The position numbers were made by a program, and so were the translations under genes. A DNA stretch of 64,000 bases from Agelas oroides (taxonomy: Eukaryota > Porifera > Demospongiae > Agelasida > Agelasidae): NCBI GenBank assembly GCA_949130485.1, contig OX422189.1, forward strand, positions 6,277,920 to 6,341,919, written 5' to 3'. Shown in pieces: positions 32,701-44,700 of this stretch (its first letter is position 1; the number at the start of each line of letters is the position of its first letter). The notes beneath the pieces were generated by a model. That model ran no database searches and was not told where the DNA came from. It saw only the letters and a list, made by a program, of their open reading frames with translations.

Positions 32701-35700
32701 GTGTTCTGATGTCTCTGAGGTGACTTCTCTGACCCAATGCATGCAACTATACATGATGCATTATCCAATGTATCTTGGCAGAAAACTGTTTGGGTAAGAA
32801 ATGTTTGGGGTGGTGGGAGGGTTTGGTGGGATTAGAGGTGTGACATTTGTGAATCTAATAGCATGGCTGTGGTATTCAGTACCGTTGTATTTGGTACTGT
32901 ACCCATCAAATGGTACCATACTTTTCACAACAAAATTCAATAGAGGAGGTGGCACCACGCAACACCATTAAGTACATACAGCACCTCATCCAGTCTTACA
33001 TTTCTGGGGATCTATATGAGTCCTGTACAATGATTTTCTATCATTTTTCTAGAGCATTACAGCTCACAGTGGTACACTTAGGACGCGAAACGCCAATAAA
33101 TTGGCGCACGGGCTCTACACTTAGCGCGGTGGGCCAATATATATATATAAACATCAAAAAAGTACAGAAACAAGATATAAAAAACATTAAAAATGTAAAA
33201 AGATGTAGGGATGGCATGCCAAAAAGTATGCAAACAAGGTAGGAATAATGCATGAAAGCAAAGGTCAACATATTGGCAAAGCCCCATCCCTACATCTTTT
33301 TCACACTACAGTTAGTGCATGGGGGTCTTCCTAAAACGTACCACAAGTTCACAACCTTTATTACTGGCAGTTCATGGCTGTAGCCTCGTTCTCAGGCCAC
33401 CTCCTCCTCCCACATGGCCTGGTAATGAGGCTAGTATGACCCTCTTGGTAGCATTATGTTATGCAGAACCTCTTCAACAACTTAAGCAGTGAGTTGGAGT
33501 AGACTGCAGACTTATGATAGTGTCGTTAAAGTACATGGCATGGTTTTAGCCTCGTACCCAGGCCACATTCCTTCTCCCACATGTTGGCTCAGGGACGAGG
33601 CTAGTATGATCTAGCAGCATTGCATCAACTGTAGTGTGAAAAAGATGTAGGGATGGGGCTTTGCCAATATGTTGACCTTTGCTTTCATGCATTATCCCTA
33701 CCTTGTTTGCATACTTTTTGGCATGCCATCCCTACATCTTTTTACATTTTTAATGTTTTTAAGTCTTGTTTCTGTACTTTTTTGATGTTAATCTCAGTTA
33801 CAGTTACACGTAAGTGTAATCACAACACCAGAACTTGAAACGGCGTTAACAGTTATAGTGGTTCCAGGAATGTATTAACTGATGAAGGGCCAACCACTCT
33901 TCCTACCAAACTTTGTGAAACCGATTTCAGTTGTCAATCACATGACGACTGACCAGCTGCAGCACAGAAACTACTATCCTACTGACAACTGACCATCCTA
34001 GCTTTACAGTTCAAAGGCTATTTTTAGTGTAGCTACAAGTAGGCAGCTGAATGCAGCGCCTTACCTACGTAGTGTTCATAAGCCTTGCCCAATGCCGGCG
34101 GGAGGAAAAGACCGTGACAGCCAAGCGTACTGTCCGCTGGCGATTTCGCGTGTGTACTTCAAATTGCTGGTAGGCTACGACGTAAACCTACAGTAGGGCT
34201 CCCGACGGAAAAATCGAAGTTGCACCAAGTTCCAATAGAGAGCGTGCATTGATGTCACGCATCATATCAACCGTTGCTACGCCACACAACGCATAAAGAC
34301 AACACTTGCACGGTTATGTTGGCAAGGGCCTGTAGATTCCAATGATACTAGTATTGTTGGCCTATTGCGTAGCTGGGTGTCCACAGAGAAAAAATACGAA
34401 AATCCACTGTCCGATCATTGATGGAGCGACTCACTCAATTTTCGGCAACACCCCTCAGCGTCCAAGGCAGCTACGGTGACAAATATCAAGCGTGCAGCAG
34501 CAGGGTCTTGCAGCTCTCCAACAGTGCAGAAATCTTGCCGAGAGTTGCTTCAGAAAAGGAACAGGAAGCGGCGTCCGAAAATACATTATTATAGCCGACT
34601 ATCAAATGTTTCCGACTGTTAACCCCAGCGCAAGAGGGGATTGACGCTCGAGCTCCATTTTTCAGTCGCCGGATGCGGTATATTCCGCCTTCCTTTCCGT
34701 GGCATAACCGAGTATATGCGTGGCTTAGTCTCCGTGTACGAGTGTCCGATTATCGCTGGTGTCCGAGTATTGATACATTTGATCGCATCCTGCTGCTCTG
34801 CTTTCAACGTGAAATCTCCCTTTCCAATACAACAAAGAGCGAACTTGAGCGCTTTATCAAAGTCCTCGCTTTTACCTGCCATGTTCGCGGAATAAGCTCG
34901 AGACGGACGTGCTTCGGAGCTATACGCCAGTATACGGTAAAGATTAACGGTTCGTAAACTACAGTATACGATATCCCATGAAATCGTGGGGTTTTTCGCG
35001 CATGCGCAAACAGTGGATACCAGGCCACTTTTCTCTCCTCCCACGTGGCCTGGGTACGAGGCTATAGGGCGTCGGAACTCCCCGCGCTAGCAACGATCCT
35101 ACAAGTAGCATTTATTTCTTGTACAGGTATGTTAACTGTCATGACTAGCTCTCTGCATACTATAAATTTGAAGCTAAATGCAGGCTCCGTACCGCGAAGC
35201 GAGCTCGTAGAATAGGCCTCGCCATATATTTTCCCTATTCATTGCCTCTCAAAATGGCGGCGCGTATACGGTAGTATGCGGAAATATGCAGAAATTGTCT
35301 ACCGGGTGACGTCACATGCACGCCCTCTATCTGTTGTGCTAGAACTAAATATCTACCTGAGATACATAAAAGCTGGACTATAATAGTTCGTGCCGCAAAG
35401 CTATTTTTAGTCGATTCGCCTTTGGACTTGGAAGGATTTAAGTGTCAGAAATTTGACTTTTGAAGCCTCGCTATGAAAGTAATGGTACTGATGAATTTCA
35501 CTTGATGTATCTTGCGCAAAAACGCCTGGACCTCTCAAGTTCATAGCTGTCAAGAGACTATATTATTAACCCTCGGCGCGCATGCGCAGCGAGGGTTACA
35601 GTACTTCGTTTGTCTGTCTGTCTGTGTGTCTGTCTGTCTGTTACAACTAGCTTGGCTCACCTGGCGGCTAAATCTCTGAAGTTTGGACGCAGATAGGCTT

Positions 35701-38700
35701 CAAACCGAACGAGGATGTGTTTAAATTTCGCCGATTTCGCCAAGAACGTTTTGTTCAAGAGTTATGCTGCGATTCGTTTGCCACGGCGAGCGCTATTCGG
35801 CCATATTCTAGTCTGAGAACGAGTTCACGCGCCCTGGTCTGGGATCCCGGGAGTGCAGCGCCACGCCGCAGTACTCCCGGGATCCCAGACTAGACCAGGG
35901 CGCGTGAACTCGTTCTCAGACTAGAATATGGCCGACTAGCGCTCGCCGTGGCAAACGAATCGCAGCATAACTCTTGAACGAAACGTTCTTGGCGAAATCG
36001 GTCCTCGTTCGGTTTGAAGCATATATGGGCAATACTGCTACAATATGTATGTACATGCATGGTCAATACTGCTGCAATATGTATGTACATGCATCGGGTC
36101 AATACTGCGGCTACAATATGTATGTACAGGCATGGTACATATCCAGGATTACCGCGCGGGGAATGTCCCACACATTCCCTATACTCACTACACATGCTCA
36201 CTACATTAGGAAGGGGGTTGTTGGGGCAAGATAAAGGGATACTAGGACAACTTGGCCTGGGACACTATTATCTTGTACGACTTTGTGTAGTCTCAGCTAG
36301 CTATCTAGTGTACCATCATACCACATGAATTTCTTCACCTACTTAGCTATGTCCTGTGACTCTGCGTTAATAGTGCCGAGGGTTAAGCACTTCAGTGCTC
36401 TTCATTATTTTATGATTTTCCCATAAAAGAATATGATAGTTTGAAGTGGCTTTTGACAAGAAAATTTAGCAAGCACCAGTGCAATTGATTATTTACCATT
36501 GGTAGAGTATAAAAATAGGTGGACCACTCGCATGGATATCTGTATGGATATCTGTTAAAGGTATGTTCATATATAACTCCCATATGAAATCAAAAATCCC
36601 ATATTTTGGCACATAACCTTCTGTTCGCTTTCGGAAGAACGAAGGTCATAGAAACTATTGTAACTGTAGTTACAAACAAGGTCACCTGCTTCTTGGATAC
36701 TTCAGTCAAGTGTATTTGTTTGGGTCTCCTACCTACAGATAATGGCTTCAAACAGGCACAAATCGCTTACCTAGCAGAGATCAAAATTTTGATCAACTAG
36801 AGTCCAGCCTAGTTAAATTCTATCGATGCAAATCAGGCCACTGGCAAGGCCAAGGGCTTGCTAAGCAATGCTTGCCACTTTGACCCCAGACTAATTTCCG
36901 TGACGGTGACGTGTAAATAATTTCCGCGTGCAAAAAGTGTTAAAGTTTGTTTCTTTCAACAGCTGATAAGGAAAACGATATTTGTTTCTGCTACTGAGTC
37001 TAAGTGTAGCTACCAGTGAGTCCCGGGCCAAACCTGCAGGCAGGAGTCACCAACATGCATGGTCATGATAATCTACACATTAGTGCCTGGAGTCTCTAAG
37101 AAGGGCTGTATGGTTTGTTCACCTATTCCCTTCAGCCTAGCCACTTCATTCACCACCACAATTCTTGTTTTTGCATTGGTTCACCTTTGCAACTGCCAAC
37201 ACTCTCTTCTCTCCATCTATCTGTTGGCCTACTTTATCTCCCAATAGCTACAGCTTTGGATTTCATGCTCTCTTTATGTCGTCATACTTATTGAACAGAC
37301 TCATCGCCACACACACAAGCACATGCAGCTCTTATGTCAGTACACAGTCTCCACCTCCTGGGTATCAGGAGTGGAATGTTTGTTTCTGAGATCAGCTGCA
37401 GCCCTTTGGTAATTGTAATGGGAATAAATTGAGTTTCAGCAACAAATGACAACCTCTTGGGATGTCCTGAGCTTTTAGCTCGTTGCCACAGTAGTGTGAC
37501 TGTTTTGAAGGCAAATACAACCCAAATCTGCACCCCAAGAAACCTATTTCCCATGGTAAAGGTTGCATATACCCAAGGGCGCATTAAGCCGCCAAAGGCA
37601 GGGATAGGGCATGCAACATTACATAGATGGCAAAAATGCTGAGTGTTACTAAATGTAGTTTTCAAATTTATTTCTCATGGAAAGTTTTGAAGCAGCAGCC
37701 AAGTACTATATATAAATGTGTACAAGATAAATTCTACAGGAATCCAGTGAGAACGGTTAAAATTATGCATGAGTATGCATGTTGAAGCCCCAACGCCTGC
37801 TGCACCGAAAACACACTTGGGTTACTTCAACCATAATTGTTAGGTTGTCTCAGTTGCATCAGGAATGCTACCAAATAGGTTTTCTTGAAAGTTCATTGAG
37901 GAGCTTTTTCATTAGCTCATTTCTTTTTTCAGAAAACCTATTTGGCTACATTCCTAGTATTACTACCACGACCATGCAACCAAGGAACTATCCAGGGGCA
38001 GATGTGTAAGATCAAAGAAACAACAAACCTCACCAGAAATGCTGATTTATAGGCTTACCAAAAGGAGACACTAATTTAACAAAAGTGGGAAGCTTAACCA
38101 AACTCTTAAGCATTCCTGGAACTTTACGTGTCATGCACACAAAGGAATGCAACTGAGGTCACCAAAATATGGATGAAGTAAGCTAAACCTTTTTACAGTG
38201 TGACAGGGCCGTAGGAAGCTAACTTAGAATGGTCAGGCCACAAATGAGGGATCATGACATCACAGTTTCCACACAAAGTGTGGAGTGCTAGCAGGGTCTG
38301 GGGGCATGCCTCCCAGGAAAATTTTGAGATTTTTATGCTTCGTGATCAGTTTTGAGGTTTACTTGAGCTAAATTATTGACCTTAGCAAGACAGAGACGGC
38401 ATGAGAGGAGTGACTGTAGAGTACATTATGACAATACATACCTGACAAAGTGAAGATATGATCTATAAAAACAAATGTTGCATATGCAGCTAGTTAGTTA
38501 TACAAGGTTTGATTCACAAAATTTACCAAATAACTTAAGTCTGTGTTCACTGTTAACAAAAGTATTTGCCACATCAATTAAATCCAAATTGTCAGTTTTT
38601 GGTTTGTGAACATGGAGTGCCATTAGATGGTTTAGTACGTCTTTCCTGTCCCATAGTAGCCCGTAAGTAGTTGTTCACTTTTCTCAGAGCAGAAAATGTC

Positions 38701-41700
38701 CTTTCACTTGTAGCGTTGGTTGCTGGTAGAACCAGTATTAGCTTCACCAGTGTCACAATCTCTGAGTAGTGTGTCCTTTGTGCAGCATATAGCTGCTCAC
38801 TAATATGTCTTGTTGTTTGAGGACGTACTATCATACTCTGTACAGCTTCTTTGTGACAGTCACTACTCTCATGCCTTGACATGCTGATTGTACCATCCTT
38901 CCAGTCCCTAAATCTAGTCTCGCAAGCCAGACCCTTTCCGCGCAGCGCCGATCGCTTTCAGTATGCGGCACATACTGAAAGCGATCGGCGCTGCGCGGAA
39001 AGGGGTCTGGCTTGCGAGACTACCCTAAATCCCCTGTAGATAAAGGCAGCGTCCGTGTGGCTCGTTATCAGCTTCTTTTGGTCTGCTGCACACCGACAAA
39101 CGTGGCAAAAAGCGGCGTCTTGTGCCTCATCGTAATGCAGCCATTTGTAGTGGCCGAACCAGCTATAGGGTTGAAAGATCACTTTATAACAGTCTTTTTT
39201 CCAAACTCTCTTTTTGGAAATTTAAAAGTCCTGGGTTGATGAGGCTATGCTGGAAATGTACTATCAGTACTACTAGCCATGCAATTCACTGAAATGTAGC
39301 TACGAGCAAATGAACCTCGTGTTTACTCACGTGCATGTCGCATTTCGCGCGCACGCGTTCTTCGTTTTGAAACAGGTGCGATGCTTTTTTCGCTTCGTGA
39401 ACATTCGAAACTCCAGCACTTGGGGCTGAAACTACAAGATAAGGCCTCAAGCTCGCTTTTTCGAACTGGGACCCCACCCCCCTCTGTCTACCTAGGTAGA
39501 CAAAACTCCATTCACGTAATAAAATGGACCACCCCCCTCTCCGTTTTTGCATACTGCAAGCAACCAAAAACCGGACGGTGGGAAGGCTTGGGAACTTCAC
39601 GTACTTCAAGTACACATACTTCATCCCTTACAATATCGGGAAATGCTCGCAGCACTGGAAAATGCTCGCAACCATGAATGCTCACAGCACTGGACAATGT
39701 TCACAACTCAAGCTTAACACACACAAATCAATACGAGAATGCTCACAATAGTGCAACACAAGTCTCGTTCCCAGCCCCCGCCCAGCTTTCCGTCGCTTGC
39801 AATTGCAGTTCGCGCGCGAGGAGAGCCTGGGAATAATACACAGATCATGCAATTCTTATTCCCTTTCGAGGCGAATAATGCATGCTCACTTTAACTCCGC
39901 AACACTGCGGCTACTCAGATCAAGAGCGGATCCGCCAAGTGACATCTCGTGGACGTTCGACCACTATTTTTGATCTCCGTGAGAGGGTCCAGGTTCAGAA
40001 ATAACTTTTGTCAAGGCGATTCGATTGCAATATTTATTCGGAGCTTCCGCGCTTCGCGCTGGATGACCGTAAATTTCATTGACTTAGCATACGCGCGTTC
40101 GAACACCAGCTTCGGATTCTATCGACTCGTTTACGTTCTACTCGGTACCACTCTACCACTCTTTGCTGCTTTTGCGAGTGTCCAAACTTAGAAGTGGCCT
40201 TTCCAGTGTGGCACGCGTAGGTTTGGGGGCATGCTCCCCCAGGAAAATGTTGAAATTTAGGCCATATGAAAGTGCTTCTGAGGCCATCGGAGACCATAAC
40301 CACGCAAAATTTTTGGCAACTGGAGTGTAACTCGTATGGTCGTTTCTCGGAGCCACTTTCCTTCGGAGTCAGCCTTTGTCTTTGAGGCACTGGCACAGTG
40401 ATGTCTCTTAGGAGCTACAGATTTGACTGCTGTATGTTTGCAGGACATGAAGCAGTGATCAACATATAGACACAATGTAGTGATGTGCGTTGCGTCAGAG
40501 TAGCTACGTGCGCTAAACGCGCGGTACCCCTCCGCGTTTCGCGCTTTCTCAGTCCCTAGCTGAAGCAGTTGAACTTGCTGGAAAAGTTGGGGCAGACGAA
40601 CCAGCAATTCCTCGCCGATGTTCTCGCCAGTTAAGATGTGACAATATACCTGCTGACGCACCTGAGGTGTATTACCGCAGATGTATAACTGTACCTTTTC
40701 TTGATGAACTGATAGCTCACATGGATGCATGTTTCTCTGAAACACAACAGAAGGTGGCTCTTGGTCTCAGCATTGTTCCAGCAGTTATGAATACTCCTGA
40801 AGGAGCTGGTTGTTTGAAGATAAATGAGCTTGTTGATTTCTATCGTAGTGACTTACCTAGTCCTTCTACATTCACCACAGAACTCCATCTCTGAAAGTGC
40901 AAATGGCATCACCTGGATCAAATCTTCCTGATAACACAGGTGATGCTCTGCTGCATGCAGATTAGGATATGTTTCTAAATGTTTCCTAATATACACTGCA
41001 TGTCTACTGAGGCTCATATGAACCCTTTCTGTAACTTCATGTGAATGTGAGCGAAGTATCAGTGTAAATGCAATGCCTCAAGACATACTTGAGAAGTACC
41101 GTGAGACAGAGCTGTCTAAGTAGCCTTGCTTTAATGCACATTCACTATGATATGGAACTCAACTTGCACGAGATCATCAATATTTTTGCCAGGAAGCATC
41201 TTTGTCGCATGTCACTTGGAAACATTGATGCTGATAGTGATGCTTAGGTTATAGACAAGCTGTTTCAAAATTCGAGTCTGTACATCTACATAACATTATA
41301 TTATATTATGTTCTCTTTCCTAAAGAAAATCCAGTGTGGGCCTGGGCCACTTACATGTGTGTGAGATTTGTGATTTTTGATGAAAGTGGAACCATTTTAA
41401 TGAAGTAGATGACAAATCTGATCATTAAAAATATGTAGGGCCCCAGAAGCCACCAGAAGCAACCTCAGAGGACCTACTTTTAAACATCTCCTGGGGGAGC
41501 ATGCCCCCACCTCCCTACAGTCAGCGTGCTTTGCACGCTGAAATCTATTCCTTTCTCCACATTGGAAACCCCCCCTATTCCAGTCCTGGCTACGCAGACA
41601 ACGGTTCAGACTTACTAAACGCGAAGCAGTCACACGGCACTAGACTACAGCTGCAAAACACCGAACATTAAAAGAGAGATACTCAACGCATTACTATGGT

Positions 41701-44700
41701 GAGATTGATATTACCAACCGATTGCATTCGTTGCAGGACGCAGATCCTTTGAGTAAAATCTGGCATAAAGACCTGCTCGAAAATGATGAGACCAACAACT
41801 GTAGAAGCCAAAGAGCTCAGCAGGCTCTTTCCTAGCTCTAGCATTGCTTCAAGAAAGCGAAGGCTGTCTTTCATCCTAATGAGCCTTTGGATGGACTTCG
41901 AGACAGCAAGAAGAAAAGGAGAAACACTTCAACAGGTCAGACAGTGAAGGTGTTGGTATGGTGGTTGTTACAGTTCACTCCCTTTTTTTTCCCAAGGGGT
42001 CTATTGTATAAACAAAATTGTTATGCTAATTCAAAGAATGCAGTGCTTGTAAGACATTTTGTGGGAGGCTACTAAAGTTTGTTCAAGTATCAGCTCCCAC
42101 CGCATGAATTCTTTTCCAGCACTGCATTCATAAAATTACCATAGTAAGGATAATCACGAACTGCAGCAACCAAATACTTTGCTAACATAACTTTGTTTTT
42201 GCAGTGATTAATGCTCGAAGCCAACTCAAAGAGAAGGCCATATTGTGAGTATACAGCTCACAAGGTCATTGAGTAGCACAAGCATTAAATATATGAGCCT
42301 TAATTGTTGCTGTGTCCAACGGCACAAGTCCCATGTTCATAGCCTGAAGGGTTCAGGAGATATGGCAACACAAATTTACCCATGAGCACCAAAATCATAG
42401 ATTTCATGGGCTCACAGCTCCATATCTGATTGGGATTTCACAATACTTCAACACATAAACTTCAGTCTTTGCTGTGTTCAACGGTACAAGTCCCATTGTC
42501 TAAAGGTTGTAGGATCCAGGATATATGGTTAGGCCACTCCAAATAAACCTTTATAGTTTCTGGTCCTACCTTTCCTTCCTTCACAATGCAGGCAGGCAGG
42601 TGTTACACGATGGAAAGAGGATTGTGAGGGCTGGTGGTTGTTTGGTTGTCATAGCTCAGTGGCAGAGCACTGGCTGCACAAGCCAGGTGTCCTGGATTTG
42701 ATTCCTAGTGACTACCAGCTTTTTCACTTTCCTCTGTCTCAACACATCTAAAATACACAGAACTCTTTCTCAGAACTACACAACAATCATTTCTCCACGT
42801 GCATTTATGCCCCAATTACATAACGTCATGACATAACTTTGTAGTCCTCATAAACTAAATCTTGAAAACTAGATACGGGTGCATAGTAGAGTCACGTATA
42901 TAGAATCTAGCGGAATTAAGTAGAGCCATAGTAGAGTCATGTGGAGTGTGAGTATAATCATATTGAGTCTAGTAGAGTAAGTAAAGCCAGAGTTGAGTGG
43001 AGTAGAATCAAGTAGAGTCAAGTGGAGTGTGAGTATAATCATATTGAGTCTAGTAGAGTCACGTATATAGAATCTAGCGGAATTAAGTAGAGCCATAGTA
43101 GAGTCAAGTGGAGTGTGAGCATAATCATATTGAGTCTAGTAGAGTAAGTAAAGCCAGAGTTGAGTGGAGTAGAATCAAGTAGAGTTAAGTGGAGTGTGAG
43201 TATAATCATATTGAGTCTAGTAGAGTCACGTATATAGAATCTAGCGGAATTAAGTAGAGCCATAGTAGAGTCAAGTGGAGTGTGAGCATAATTATATTGA
43301 GTCTAGTAGAGTAAGTAAAGCCAGAGTTGAGTGGAGTAGTATCAAGTAGAGTCAGGACCAGAAACTAGAAATTAATTGGAGTGGCCTTAGCCTTGCATAA
43401 CAAAACCACGAAACATGGTTAGCTCCAAATCTGATTGGGTGTGAACAGTTTCAGAAAGCCCAGAGACTGATCTTTCATCTGGTGCATGTCCAGTGTCTGA
43501 GGATTCACAGATTCAGCCGCCCCTGGTCACTGTGTCCTAGGACTTATGACCCCCAGTCACTCAGTCCTAGGATTCATTGACTCCTGCAAGACTCAAGTTT
43601 GCAATCTCAGTGTGCATGCGTCAACAACCATCATTGTGGTACCATAGCACATCTATCACCATCACAAGGTGTTCATAGCTAATGGTGATTTGCTGGTCAG
43701 CTAGATGCCAATCCAACTACAGAATGGACAGTTCGACTGTGGACTGCATTTGCCTACCATACTGGAGACAAATATGCCATTCAATTCGTTTAGTGATTAA
43801 ATGCTCGATCAAGAGGGTGTCTCTAATCGCTGGACTGGAATATGGAATGGAATGGTGGAATGGAAATGGAATGTACATGGTTACAGCTAACTTGTGTAGC
43901 TGGCGCTGTTCTTCAAGGTTGAGCTAGCTACCATGTGTCTAGGGTTCTTATCTCACCGCCAGAGGCTGTATGCGCAAGTCCAGTGCATGTTGCCATCATT
44001 CTTCCTTGTCTGGTATCATGATGTCACAGTCAGAACTCAGGGTCCCCGGAGACCAGCTACAGTACCATGCATAGGAGCCACACTTACTACTGTTAAGGAA
44101 GGCTGCTACTAAGGTTGTGAGACCTAGGAGTGACCGAGGATCGAGGTGCACAGACGAACACTGAAGCAAAGAGACGAGGATCGAGCACTAATTTCTGCAA
44201 TCACATTTTTGTCCACGAAAACTATAACTATAGTCTTGCGAAGCCAGACCCTTGATTTCTCATTCAAGAGTCTGGCTTTGCAAGACTACAATAACAAAGC
44301 ACCTGATGATGAGCTAGCAACAGTACCATGCTTGGATATAGAAACATGACGGTGGGCAATGCCATGCTTGCTCATAAAGCTTCTGCGGTGAGATAACAGC
44401 CCTAGAGATACACTAGGTAGTGGATTATGACAGCAGCGCCAGTTACACAAGTTAGCTACAACTGTGTACATTCACTGTTCCATTCCATTTTCCATTCCAT
44501 CATTCCGTTCCATATTCCAGTCCAGCGATTAGAGATGCCCGATCAAGACCAGATGTGATGGCATTTTGTGAGCCGTCAAACCAGAAACTCACTCCCACGG
44601 CATGGAACCACATGGATGACTGTAAAATGCAGCCTGAACCTTGTATTTCTTTCCTGCCTCCTACCAGAAACATAGGCATTCAATCCAGTGTGCATGAATG

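Larger units (their letters stand above)
33150..34155. mobile_element. Dispersed inverted-repeat element C, short copy
   Basis: The right part 33608-34095 is the inverse of 19497-19985. The left part 33150-33310 faces it with a second AGATGTAGGGATGG hairpin. The middle holds CCTCGT foldbacks at 33381-33433 and 33547-33603. Same architecture as the copy in dehydrogenase intron 2. Confidence 0.65.
42532..43386. mobile_element. 855-bp inverted-repeat element with tRNA-like part and pentamer array
   Basis: The ends GGCCACTCCAAATAA...TTTCTGGTCCTA and CAGGACCAGAAACTAG...AATTGGAGTGGCC are inverted over about 35 bp. The interior holds a tRNA-like sequence (42646-42718) and the GAGT-rich tandem array (42880-43350). 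Pieces of the same left end occur at 54678-54700 and 54938-54990. Confidence 0.7.

Noticed and set aside
37288-37665. 126-codon minus-strand frame
   Set aside because: No recognised motif or splice partners; within repeat-rich intron.
42646-42718. Functional tRNA gene
   Set aside because: No acceptor-stem pairing, G at loop position 33, degenerate B box, and a second copy with the A box lost.
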